DNA from: Liolophura sinensis
Lineage: Eukaryota > Mollusca > Polyplacophora > Chitonida > Chitonidae
Length of the DNA stretch: 64,000 nucleotides
Direction of reading: 5' to 3'
NCBI RefSeq assembly: GCF_032854445.1
Contig: NC_088295.1
Location: 84,920,644-84,984,643, forward strand
Below are positions 23,401 through 33,403 of this stretch, piece by piece. The position numbers and the translations under genes were made by a program. The notes under the pieces were generated by a model. The model saw nothing but the letters and a program-made list of their open reading frames with translations, was not told where the DNA came from and ran no database searches. Every line of letters begins with the position of its first letter. Position 1 is the stretch's first letter.

Positions 23401-25969
23401 TAACAGCGTCCTCTGCTACTACCGGCTCTGGTCAATATGGCGCCGATCTTCCGTCAACATCACCGACCAGTTGGAACAACTAGGAAAAAACTGTTACATG
23501 AAATTGAATCGAAACGTCTGGGACTCCTAATAAAATCGGCAATATTGCAAATAAGTGCTGAGATCTGTAACTGGGTGTATTGTGTGCTGTAGGATGCTTG
23601 AAATTCTTTATTTCTGCCCCGTTAATCCCAGTAACTATAGATAAACCAGCATTCCAAACAGGCGATAATTTCTATAAAAGGTGTGCAGAGTTTCATGTAA
23701 GAGAAGAGCTTATCTATAACTTTGAGTTATTTCAACCATTCAACAAGTTTCAAACATTATATTTTATAAAGGTTTGTTAACAAGACTTTGAGACAGAGTA
23801 CGTATTTGTGACATGTTGTCTGTGTAAATTATGAAAAGCCATGACAGAGAATCCAGCGTTAAAAGATCTCACATCAGAGGTGATTCCGTAAACGTCATCC
23901 TAGCGGTGCACTAGGGAGCATCGCAATATCTCACCACATTCAACACTGTTTGTATGTGTGGGTGTGTGTACTTTAGATGTATTGCGGCTAGGCCTTAATA
24001 CACGTTGTCTTTTCCTAACAGTTATTTAACCACTTTTTCTCCGTAAAGCTATATTACTTCACGGCAAACAATCGCACTGCTTTGCCCAAGAGAAGACAGG
24101 GATTTTCATACATTTCTACCCGAGATTTACCCAAGCCTGTGGTTGATGATCATGGCTTATCTAACCCAGTTTCTACTTATCCGTGCGATAGCTTTCGTGC
24201 GATACCTGGAGAGATTTACAGATAGCTAAAATTTTAAACCAGTTCAGGATTGGCCAGTGTGAGAATACAATAGCTGGACAAATGAGCCTGGAACCTACTC
24301 TACAACCTTACTTGAGGTTTTCTCTACAACCTTACTTGAGGTTTTCTCCCATCGATGGCCAAGCTAAATATGTATAACAAATAGGTTATGAACAATATAT
24401 ATATGAACAGTTATTTGTTGGTGTTGTTGAGAAGGATAATAACGTTTATAGCCATACATTTTCTTAAAATGTTTATTCACTTTCTTTCTTTTGGTTTTCA
24501 GCCGCTTTCTTATTGGGATCAGTGGAAGGTATGCTTTATTATAATTTAATTATTATCATTTTGCTAACAAACATCAATGAGCCATCTCAATTAACCGATA
24601 TCACGAACTGTGAAAGGTTGCATAATTGTATAATGAAACTTACCAAATCAAATTATCCTCTCGCAATAGGTTAGTTTGCCTACGAAGGAGATTTCAGATA
24701 ACGGCTAAATTTGATTTCTGTGGCAATTTGTTTCTTGCGATTATTAACTTGAAAACGTTTATTGGTGATATACCGTGACGAGTGTCAGATTTGACGCTTT
24801 GATTCAGCCTATAAATCGTCAAACATTACGACAAGCTGTTGACATATAACTGCATGTAACTCAGGGCCAAAGACCCTGTTTACAAGTTAATAAATTTATT
24901 TATTTGATTGATGTTGTACGCCGTACTCAAGAATATTGCAATAATGACGGCGTCAGGGATTATATTGGAAGGAAAAAGGGAAAACTTGGGGTAACCCACG
25001 GCCATCTGCAGGGTGGTAAAGTTATTGAATTAAACGAGAACCAAAACAATCATAACCATAACAAACATGTACATGTATATGTTTTTCTTTTGGTATCCCC
25101 CAGGGTTCATGTGCCCGACCCTGTTCGACTTCTACCCAGATCCTGAAGACTGTGCCAAGTTTTACCGTTGCTTCTGGGGCGCAGGCTACCCGTTTGACTG
25201 CCCAGAAGGGACATTATGGAACCACAAGATTCTCACCTGTGACTTTGCCTACAATGTGGACTGTGAGGACCGGTACTGGGGTGAGGATGCTCATTACGTC
25301 GAGGATCACAAAGATGATCACACTCACGACTACCTGTACGATTACGGACAGAGCTCCCCGGCTAAGGATAATGACGCCGATTATGGCGGTGGCTGGGACA
25401 GCGCAGGTAACCCACGGGACGACAGTGCAGACTGGGGAGATGTTTACGACTGGGCGGTTGAGGACGGGGAGAGCAAGGCGATGAACGAAGGGTTAGGGGG
25501 TAGCGAACCAGCTGACAGCGAGGCTAGAGGCGATGATAATCGTCTAGAATACAACACCCACACGGAAACACCCAAACATGGCGGCCACTCGCAAAGCCAA
25601 AATGAGGGTGATGCAGATGATATACACGTCCACATTACACATCAGGCGAGGACAGACAGGAACGACCCGCAGCGGACGACCACTGTGTCAATGGAGGACA
25701 AACTTCTCATTGACCATCTGGAGAAACTGAAACCCTCTCCGGAGAAACCAGACAGAATCGGCTCCATTGGAAGCTTCTTGGAACAAAAAACAGCGGACAG
25801 GTCTAGAGACGCCAACGTGGATTATGTTTATGCAAATGACAAAGATGAAAAAGCCAAAAGCCATGGTCGATATGGTTACTATGGTTATCCAGGAGTTCAA
25901 AGGTCAGGTTATTACGCACCGCCTTCAGAAAGACTGCCTTTCTTCTGGCCATTTGAGAAACGAACGTGA
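17393..25969 (+). CDS. Secreted single-domain chitin-binding (CBM14/peritrophin-like) protein with acidic tail, gene 1
   Basis: Spliced model: 17393-17429, 24502-24528, 25104-25969 (930 nt, 309 aa); all joins are GT-AG and phase 1. Residues 1-22 form a signal peptide (MSQTGLMFITCTA, then AFLLGSVE from the microexon). Residues 25-75 are one CBM14/ChtBD2 domain with cysteines at 25, 38, 44, 54, 67 and 75 (spacings 12, 5, 9, 12, 7) and the family motifs YPDPEDC, KFYRC, CPEGTLWN. Known for the family: six cysteines in three disulphides, chitin binding outside the cell. Residues 76-256 are a low-complexity Asp/Glu/His/Gly-rich tail. The C-terminus is tyrosine-rich (DYVY at 261-264, GYPG at 282-285) and ends in EKRT. 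The layout recalls arthropod CPAP1 cuticle proteins and mollusc shell-matrix proteins, but that role is inferred. It converges on paralogue gene 2. Two upstream ATGs in the 5' leader open short frames. Domain call very sure; exon 1 moderately sure. Confidence 0.85.
17549..17595. repeat. (CGCCCATA)n short tandem repeat
   Basis: Five copies of an 8-bp unit, the first with a one-base variant, starting 120 bp into intron 1 of gene 1. Confidence 0.85.
17895..18008 (+). mobile_element. SINE 3' module fragment in intron 1 of gene 1
   Basis: CTCTGCCCAGTTTCCTCC to CACCAATCAAATAAGC, about 110 bp, same strand as the host gene. Confidence 0.72.
20890..21189 (-). CDS. Unrecognised coding-like exons nested in intron 1 of gene 1
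   Basis: Not recognised. Minus strand: a 28-nt or longer piece ending at 21162 (…QILLKGLREY, donor TATG|GTAATA), a 63-nt intron (21161-21099), then 21098-20890, which stays open for 68 codons to a TAA. The second piece contains LLADLRALLGANPWGYYTGG and later TGEWGRVLGFHCYY. It is clearly GC-richer than its surroundings, has usable acceptors (CTGCACAG, TCTCACAG), and the phases join (G + GG). The frame is also open upstream of 21189 to about 21285, so the first piece could be longer. A related peptide is encoded at 23341-23427. The 63-nt intron is short for such a genome; the locus could instead be a decayed gene. Function unknown. Confidence 0.45.
23341..23427 (-). CDS. Unrecognised coding-like exon related to the one at 20890-21098
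   Basis: Minus-strand open stretch after acceptor ATTGACCAG, ending at a possible donor CTTG|GTTAGT; 87 nt, phase 1 on both sides. It reads EDAVREAVGGAYWGNFTG and onward. Fifteen residues align without gaps to LRALLGANPWGYYTG of the downstream exon (R, G, W, G, T and G identical), and the DNA is also visibly similar. This suggests a duplicated exon or domain of one minus-strand gene lying wholly inside the first intron of chitin-binding gene 1. Family not recognised. Confidence 0.4.
24299..24347. repeat. 24-bp tandem duplication
   Basis: TACAACCTTACTTGAGGTTTTCTC occurs twice in a row, about 150 bp before the gene 1 microexon. Confidence 0.8.
24502..24528 (+). CDS. Gene 1 exon 2: 27-nt signal-peptide microexon
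   Basis: Flanked by a good acceptor (CTTTTGGTTTTCAG) and donor (AAG|GTATGC). In the only frame fitting both neighbours (phase 1 in, phase 1 out) it reads AFLLGSVE plus a G that completes Gly with the first bases of exon 3. The paralogue has a microexon of the same length and phase at 40631-40657, which is strong support. Confidence 0.78.
24890..25020 (-). mobile_element. Degenerate SINE fragment in intron 2 of gene 1
   Basis: Reverse-oriented tail (TTTATTTATTTGATTGATG), GTACGCCGTACTCAAGAATA and a poorly kept central module ending in CCACGGCCATCTGCAGG. It makes up nearly a quarter of this 575-bp intron and ends about 85 bp before exon 3. Confidence 0.7.
25104..25969 (+). CDS. Gene 1 exon 3: chitin-binding domain and tail
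   Basis: The acceptor is TGGTATCCCCCAG; the exon runs without a stop for 288 codons to a TGA. It encodes the whole CBM14 domain at its start, then the acidic tail. The open frame extends upstream through the intron end to an ATG at 25067, but that extension lacks a signal peptide, and the CAG acceptor plus the paralogue's structure place the exon start here. A degenerate SINE fragment ends about 85 bp upstream of the acceptor. I found no clean AATAAA in the 700 bp after the stop. Confidence 0.92.
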
Positions 25970-26623
25970 AATCAAACTTTTTGTCACACCATTCAAACTG
26001 TGACAAACTGAACTCCACAAAGGGGCTAATGTATATGAGGGGGAGATTGGGCTCTATTTTCCATCATAACAGCTTGTACATACAGAAACACATATTGCTT
26101 GGGGTAATATAATGGCTTTTTATTGTGAGTAACCACTGACATAATAATCACGAAGTACCATACATTTTACTGGTCGTATTTATGATGAAAAGCAGAGCTT
26201 TTTGAACCTCCGCAAAATGTTTGACATTCTCTCTTGGGTGGCACTGCCGAGATTATTGTACCCATTACATGGTTGGAGGCACAAATACGGTCAGACTGTA
26301 ACGATTCTCGTTGGCATAAAGTGGAGAAGCGTTCCCTTGTTAACATTTCATCATGTAGGCAAATGACTTCAGTGGGTTAACTCAGTAGTAGTACTCTAGT
26401 AAAACACGACAGAAATACAGAGGAGATTGATTTTAGGACTGACTACTGATATCCAGGATTATACACATGTTTAAACCTGTACAGAATTGCTAATAGTAAC
26501 ATATGCAGCGATATTTGACTGTCAGTATATAGTACACCAATTGTTGAAATATATTCCACATAGTCATCATTTCACTCCAACATGACATCCAGCAACGGTC
26601 CCACACTGAAGGATGTAAGTCAT
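25970..26623 (+). other. 3' UTR and flank of gene 1
   Basis: Begins right after the stop. No canonical AATAAA seen before the 50-bp array; the transcript end is unknown. Confidence 0.4.
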
Positions 26624-26875
26624 TCAGGTTTTTGGTACATGACAGGGTTATGTTACAGAGGCACGCTGTCATGTCAGGTTTTTGGTACATGACAGGGTTA
26701 TGTTACAGAGGCACGCTGTCATGTCAGGTTTTTGATATATGACAGGGTTATGTTACAGAGGCACGCTGTCATGTCAGGTTTTTCGGTACATGACAGGGTT
26801 ATGTTACAGAGGCACGTTGTCATGTCAGGTTTTTGGTATATGACAGGGTTATGTTGCAGAAGCACGCTATCATGT
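26624..26875. repeat. 50-bp tandem repeat, 5 copies, each with a hairpin
   Basis: The unit begins CAGGTTTTTGGTACATGACA and ends GGCACGCTGTCATGT. ACATGACAG and CTGTCATGT in each unit are exact inverted repeats about 20 bp apart. Copies differ by a few changes and a 1-bp indel. It starts about 650 bp after the gene 1 stop. Confidence 0.9.
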
Positions 26876-27090
26876 CAGTGCCTACCAAAGCAACATTCAC
26901 ACATTTCAGGCCTATTATGTTCATAAACTCTGCCATATTGTACATAATGTGATTAATTCCACAGACCATGACATAAGTTCAAAATGCTCCAAAAACGTCT
27001 GAACAAAATATGAGAATTATCGTCAGATGAATATTCTTTACTTTTATGTGTTTTTGTGCGACGATAAAAATGTGAAAAACGTTAAACTGA

Positions 27091-27289
27091 TAGAAAACAT
27101 TATTATCAAGACTCGTCAGCTGAGTCACCATTAAAAAAAACTTTCTTGTATTCATCAATTGTTTTTTGTACATACAATCAGCAAAACGGTAGAAAGCATT
27201 ATTATCAAGACTCGTCAGCTGAGTCACCATTAAAAAAAACTTTCTTGTATTCATCAATTGTTTTTTGTACATACAATCAGCAAAACGGT
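27091..27289. repeat. 99-bp tandem duplication
   Basis: Two near-identical 99-bp copies, each containing ATTATTATCAAGACTCGTCA and ACATACAATCAGCAAAACGG. They differ at very few positions, so the duplication is recent. Confidence 0.92.
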
Positions 27290-27425
27290 CAAGCACATAA
27301 ACGTCTAACGCTATTGTGATTCTTTCAGTAAACCCTAACTATCGAAACTACATTTCTTGAATGAGGTACCTTTTTCCTGCGGAATATGCACTCGGGTCCA
27401 AGCCGGAGTGACCATTGTTCCCTTG

Positions 27426-28352
27426 TAATACATGAATACTTGCATGTAGCTCCACGGTAATACATGAGTACTAGTAAGTAGCTCCACGGTAATACATGGG
27501 TAATAACAAGTAGCTCCGCTGTAATGCATGAGAACCAACAAGCAGATCCGCGATAATACATCAGTTCAAGCAAGTAACTCCGCGGTAACGCATGGTAACT
27601 AGCAAGTAGCCCCACGGTAATATATGAGAACTAGCAAGTAGCTCCACGGTAATACATGAGTACTAGCAAGTAGCTCTGTGGTAATACATGAGAACTAGCA
27701 AGTAATTCCACGGTAATACATGAGGTATAGCTCCGTGGTAATACATGAGTACTAGCAAGTAGCCCCAGGGTAATACATGAGTACTAGCAAGTAGCCCCAC
27801 GGTAATATATAAGAACTAAAAAGTAGCCCCAAGGTAAAACATGAGAACTAGCAAGTAGCCCCACGGTAATATATGAGAACTAGCAATTAGCCTCACGGTA
27901 ATACATGAGTAATAGCAAGTAGCTCCTTAGTCATACATCAGTACTAACAAGTAGCTCCAAGGTTATACATGAGTACTAGCAAGTAACTCTTCTGTAATAC
28001 ATGATAACTAGCAAATAGCTCCACGGTAATACATGAGAACTAGCAAATAGCTCCACGGTAATACATGAGAACTAGCAAGTAACTCCACGGTAATACATGA
28101 AAACTAGCAAGTAGCTCCATGGTAATACATGAGAACTAGGAAGTAGCTCCATGGTAATACATGAGAACTAGCAAGTAACTCCATGGTAATACATGAGAAT
28201 TTGCAAGTAGCTCCACGGTAATACATGAGAATTTGCAAGTAGCTCCACGGTAATACATGAGAACTTGCAAGTAGCTCCATGGTAATACATGAGAACTTGC
28301 AAGTAGCTCCATGGTAATACATGAGAACAAGCAAGTAGCTCCACGGTAATAC
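27426..28352. repeat. 32-bp minisatellite, about 29 copies
   Basis: The consensus unit contains AGCTCCACGGTAATACATGA followed by GAACTAGCAAGT. The left half is more diverged, the right half (28000-28350) more uniform. Variant blocks, such as ACTAGC changed to TTTGC or CTTGC in adjacent copies, suggest local copying. Open frames on the minus strand here come from the repeat and are not genes. Confidence 0.93.
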
Positions 28353-28544
28353 ATGAATACTATCACATTACATCATCATCATAAAAGCAGGACTGAACAA
28401 TGGACTGAACAACTTTGGTTGGCATTACATGAGGTGAGAAAGGTTCCCATTTCTGCCACTTGTTTACGATGAGAGTGTATGGGTTACGTTAGCAAGGTAA
28501 TTTGGTTTCAGAGAATCACAGTTTAACCAATATAAGACTCACAG

Positions 28545-28850
28545 CATACAGTGTAGAACCAGAGCAGCGACGACAGTGTGATGTTAGCAAATGGTCACAC
28601 ATATCCGGTGAAATAAGGCCTCTTGTCTGTTTACCTCGTATTACGCAAGGTTTTGTTTTAGCTGATCGTGTAAATCCGACATTGCATAACAAATTACACG
28701 TCCCCTGGCACCATGGCTTCAATTAGGTAAACAAATGCAGTGATATTACCTGCAATTTATTACACGTCACTGGTCTAGAATTACCCAAAATGCTGCATTG
28801 TCATCACATTTAATAAACGATAGCATGAAAACAATGATTTACCTATAGGC
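28545..28850. repeat. Dispersed repeat copy A
   Basis: Similar in the same orientation to 33404-33910. Shared words include CGACGACAGTGTGATGTTAG, AATTAGGTAAACAAATGCAG and CACGTCACTGGTCTAGAATT. Non-coding; nature unknown. Confidence 0.6.
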
Positions 28851-29622
28851 TTCCATATTTTCCCGTGAAGTACAGCCATGAATCAAATAATTTGTGGCTT
28901 TTCTGCTGATGTGTGTTGATATGTGATGCTTTCTGTTAATTTAAGGTCATCAAGGTTTGATTCCCAGAATAAACTGTCAACTGTTTGTTCACAACACATT
29001 TTGCTTTGTACGTTTTGTAAATAAAATTATCATGACAAACCAGAAACAATGTTTTCTGTAAGTTTGGAAATTGTACAAACTGTCCCACGTTTAGTTGGTA
29101 AGGTGTGAGGTACGATTACTGAAAATGCCATGTGTAAAATCACGATACCGTTGTTCTCTTGCAATACATGAGTAATATATCACCAGATTGTTCACTAAAC
29201 GTTGTTCACTAACAGATTACACAACTTACATGTATAGACCAGAATTAATAAGATGGGAAAAGTTCAACATTGATCTCGATGCGTGAGAAGTTTAACAGGC
29301 GAATAGCTGTTAAAGTTTATTAAAGCTTTCAGGGAAATATACCTAGCCACGTCTTCTTTCATTTCAAACAGTCCATATTTCCTATAGTTTAACATCTACT
29401 GTTGATTCTGTATTCCAGAATAACAGTCTAGATCATTTTAGATCATCTAGATGGCTTTTCTCTTCGAATTATTTGGGTTGATATTTACTATAAATAGATC
29501 TCTACAAAACAATCATATCCATTAGAATGTGATAATGTGAAAACCGCAACAGTATTCATAAATCCAGTGGTGGTTGAAATACTAGAGTCCGTCAGGTATA
29601 AAGAGGGAAACAATTTCTCAAG

Positions 29623-29836
29623 TCCAGGCCCCCGGATCACGAAGGGATCTTAAACTTAAGACAAAGTTTCAGTCATTAAACTTAGTATGTTACTTTTCGT
29701 CATTTCAGCTGAAATTTGTCATACAACAACTTACCCATGGTTTACGTTGTAAAGCAATATTTTGATCTTGTTACGTAAGAGTTAACAGTCTTTAAAGTGA
29801 TTTGAAATTTTGACTTGTTTTCGTGATCCCAGGGAC
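29623..29836. mobile_element. MITE-like element with terminal inverted repeats
   Basis: About 214 bp. Left end CCCGGATCACGAAGGGATC, right end TTTTCGTGATCCCAGGGAC; these are imperfect inverted repeats (GGATCACGAA against TTCGTGATCC). The interior is non-coding, with GATCTTAA-type words. The ends resemble short repeats common in marine invertebrate genomes. Confidence 0.6.
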
Positions 29837-32760
29837 AGGTCGGGTCAAAACTAATGCTCTACAATGATGAAAATTTTGGTAGTTCCTCGCTGGGTAACCA
29901 ACACAAGGGAATATATAGGCGTAATGTTTGCTGGCCTAGCGTCGGAAAACTGTGAATGGATGGACTTCCATGTCATATCTGGTATCTCCAGCATGCTGTT
30001 AGTTGGAGTTGTAGCTCACTGAGTAACTGGTGTGCGCGACTCGGACAAGGTAAGGATTCAATCCAGGCCTTGTCGCTTATGCTACGATATGGCATTCAAA
30101 TTTGTACTTATGCATTTATAGGTTTAAAATATGAGTCTAACTTCTTTCAAATATGATTTGTTTAGTTTGAGAAAAATGCCTGGTTTTTGAATGTATAGCT
30201 ATTTAGGTGGTATATGTACCTGACTTCTTGCGTTTTTCAGAAAAGGTCGTTTGGCAGGAGGTTGTGTGATGAACAACTCAAGAACAACAGCAATCGCTTC
30301 ATACTTTATATCTAAACACAGTTCTAAATTATCCCAGAGACGAAAACTGTTATTGCAGAGAGTTTAACAGTTTACATTAGAACTGGAAACAGATTTCTCA
30401 ATTTAATTATTGACAAATTCTTTTTCTCTTTAATAAATTTCACTTTCACCAAGCAAAATAATCACGTGTCTATTCAGTAACTATCTCAACGTCATCTAGA
30501 AGCTGTCTAGATCTTGAGTGAATAGCTTTTAAAGGAGAGGTCTTCTTTAAGATATATTTGTCTCGGGAATTTTTTATCCTGAATACCCATCTACTTCTTG
30601 ACAAGTGGCGGAATTAGTGTGTTTAGATTAAGTAAACATGAGGACAGATACGGAGTAAATTTCGAAAAGGCTTGTATAGTTATTTAGAGAAGCAATACAG
30701 ATTGCAGAATTATCAGTAAAAGCTCTCCGTATGTCAAAACAACTAAGCTGTAGGCGATAGGCAAAATGCGGGATGTACATTTATCTTGGTCAAAGCCTTC
30801 AACTGGGAAAGGGGGTAAGCTGTGTGTTAGGAAGGGAATCAACACAGCCTAACAGAAAATAACGACTTGTAGAAAGAAAGAAAGTTGCAAATCGGTAAAC
30901 GATATGATCTTTTAATGCTGTCAGCTAAGTTTCTAATGCCGTAGAGCTGAAAAATACAAAAGACAGAAATTCATCGTGTTGAAATTTGCACTGGGAAGCA
31001 TGCGGAAATAAACTAAATCCTGCAGATCTCTCTTTGTTTGGTGAAAATCTTAAAAAGGATCAATAGCGGGAGAAAGTCATTGTAAATGTCAACTAAAAGA
31101 ACGATAAGAACATCCTGGGCGAGGTGATATTGGTAATTAAATATACTGAGAGTGCGTGTCTTTGTGTGGTCACATCACGACGTACTTCACAGCAGCTGAT
31201 ATGTACATGTGGATTGACAAAGGCAGCCAACATGCCCAGACACCTAACCTGCTTACACTGAGTCGAAGATACACAAACGAATTGACAGAGAGATTAACAG
31301 ACTGGCTACATAAAGCTCTCTCGTTTCCAACTGTGAGAACAGCATCAAGAAATATTGAAACTGGTTTGACAGCAACACGTCTAGAGCAGATTTCTAACAA
31401 ACGACACTAATCCTCTATAGGTGTATTCGTTTACCGCGTATTGGAAACGCCCCTTATGCATCGGGATTTACTCAAAGAGAAGGTCAGTAAAATGTGCTAA
31501 CAGATCTATTTGCCGTTGATGAGCTATTATCAGGAAGCGCTAAAGTTTAGCAAATACAGGCTGTCGTCTTAAAGTGACTTGTTTTTAAATTAAATTCGCA
31601 ACAACATGAAACAATCCTTTTACAGTTAAGATTGTTTGCTGTCAAGCTCTGAAGCGCAGTTAAACATGTAAAGGGGAGTAACTCTAACGACCTGGTTTGG
31701 GAGGTATCGATGTGTTGCCATTGAACTCTTTCTCCTTTAACCGCCTGGCACAAAATGTATCATAGCGTATAGGTTTGTACATACAACATTTGATATAAGG
31801 AAAATCTGCGAAAAAATGCTTCTGAAAAGTGACCAAAAACATGCTGGTCTGGGAAAAGAGTCGAATGTTAGTTTCACTTGATGCCTGACGATTGTATTGA
31901 CAGCTTGGTCCTTCACTCTAAGGCCTATGTAACCTTGCCAGCACCAGATGTCTATATCGTATTGGAGCCAATGCCTTTAAGGTTGCAATTCAAGGTTGTG
32001 GTCAATGGCAGAAATAGTATTTAACTCTGTCCCACAGGTCTGACCTATTTATACATCTGCAAACAGATATATCCACGGGATAACTTCTGTAAACCACTAT
32101 GTGTTAGCTCCGAGAAAATCAATACAATCCCTTGAGACTGACTTGCCCACGTGTTGTACAGAGAGTGTGAGAAATGCCCCATACCGACTAAACTTTGGGA
32201 AAACTTCATTGTCTTATTACAGACTATGTATAATGTGCATTGATGAGCGGATGGAAAATTGTGATTGTTCAACATTAAGGTAAAGTCATCTGCATTATTT
32301 TCTGAGCTACAACCGAAACAGAATTCTCGTCTGGTGCAAGTGTCCCAAGGCTTTTGTCACTTTAACTCCCATGGTGCTCTCGCCCTTTTATCTGTAAACA
32401 TCATAACACGGATAACGTTCATGAAGACTTCTCATCTCTCTCAAATGCGCATTCTTGCTGCGACTGTCTGGTCGCCTTGAACAGTGAGGTCGCGTTTTCG
32501 AATCCACAACTTGTTGTTTCGGCTGACACTGCACTTGTGGAGTCTCGTCAGGTATATGGCAAAGATCGGTGCTCAACCCCCACCCTTAAATCTGAGCCAT
32601 TAACGTTAATAAATAATATGTCTCTTTAAGCTTAATTCTGATCATTCACAACAATGTCAGTATGTGTATGGTACGTGTTTTGTATACGTACACACGGAAT
32701 ATAACATTATCTGTGGCCAAATAACTCTAGGTATGAAAGTAAATAAAAGGTACATCAAAG
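29837..32760. other. Intergenic, nothing supported
   Basis: A tRNA-like SINE head fragment at 30001-30075 and otherwise AT-rich single-copy-looking sequence. The opposed frames at 31156-31410 and 31170-31400 start without ATG. Confidence 0.5.
30001..30075 (+). mobile_element. tRNA-like SINE head fragment
   Basis: TTGTAGCTCACTGAGTAAC (A-box-like) and AGGATTCAATCCAGG (B-box-like) are about 40 bp apart as in tRNA-derived promoters. The rest does not fold as a tRNA that I can see, so it is more likely a SINE piece than a tRNA gene. Confidence 0.35.
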
Positions 32761-33024
32761 ATTTATTTATTTATTTATTTATTTGATTGGTGTTTTACGC
32801 CGTATTCAAGAATATTTCACTTATACGACGGCGGCCAGCATTATGGTGGGTGGAAACCGGGCACAGCCCGGGGGAAACCCACGACCATCCGCAGGTTGTT
32901 GACAGACCTTCCCACGTACGGCCGGAGAGGAAGCCAGCATGAGCTGGACTTGAACTCACAGCGACCGCATTGGTGAGAGACTCCTGGGTCATTACGCTGC
33001 GCTAGTGTGCTAACCAACTGAGCC
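32761..33024 (-). mobile_element. Full-length SINE, main family
   Basis: Complete element in reverse orientation with a (TTTA)n tail at the left and the tRNA-like head at the right. Flanks GGTACATCAAAG (32749-32760) and GGTACAACAAAG (33025-33036) look like an 11/12 target-site duplication, though the first bases could belong to the head. Confidence 0.85.
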
Positions 33025-33403
33025 GGTACAACAAAGAAGAAAAAATATGTCTCTGAGGGTTTGTACAAACTGGCCACACTGGTACCGTGAGGACTGGACA
33101 CAGTCGCTGGTCAGAAATCACAACAGACGTTAGACAGAAAAGAGTTTTTAAATGTGCATACAAAAATGCTACTCCAGAACTTCAATCTATATGTCGTATT
33201 TTTAGCAGTTTATGCCATACAAAATATGACATTGAAAGCCTGTAAAATCATTCAACCTTTCTGGAGTGGCTTGTTACGGCTAGGATGCCCTTGAATCAAG
33301 GTTGGGAGAATCAAAAGGAATCAAAGAACAAATTAGAATGTTCTTACAATCATTCTCCCAATCCACGAAATTGTGTTTGTATAAATAGTATAAAATCAAA
33401 CAC

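Larger units (their letters stand above)
17430..24501 (+). other. Intron 1 of gene 1
   Basis: 7072 bp, GTAGGT…TTTTCAG. Contains a short tandem repeat, a SINE fragment and the minus-strand coding-like exons at 20890-21189 and 23341-23427. The remaining sequence is AT-rich and unremarkable. Confidence 0.6.

Noticed and set aside
26624-28352. CRISPR-like regular repeats
   Set aside because: Units are contiguous without unique spacers, and the genome is eukaryotic; these are minisatellites.
28104-28366. Two overlapping 76-codon frames with repeated HGATCKFSCITMELL-like text
   Set aside because: Produced by the 32-bp minisatellite; no coding evidence.
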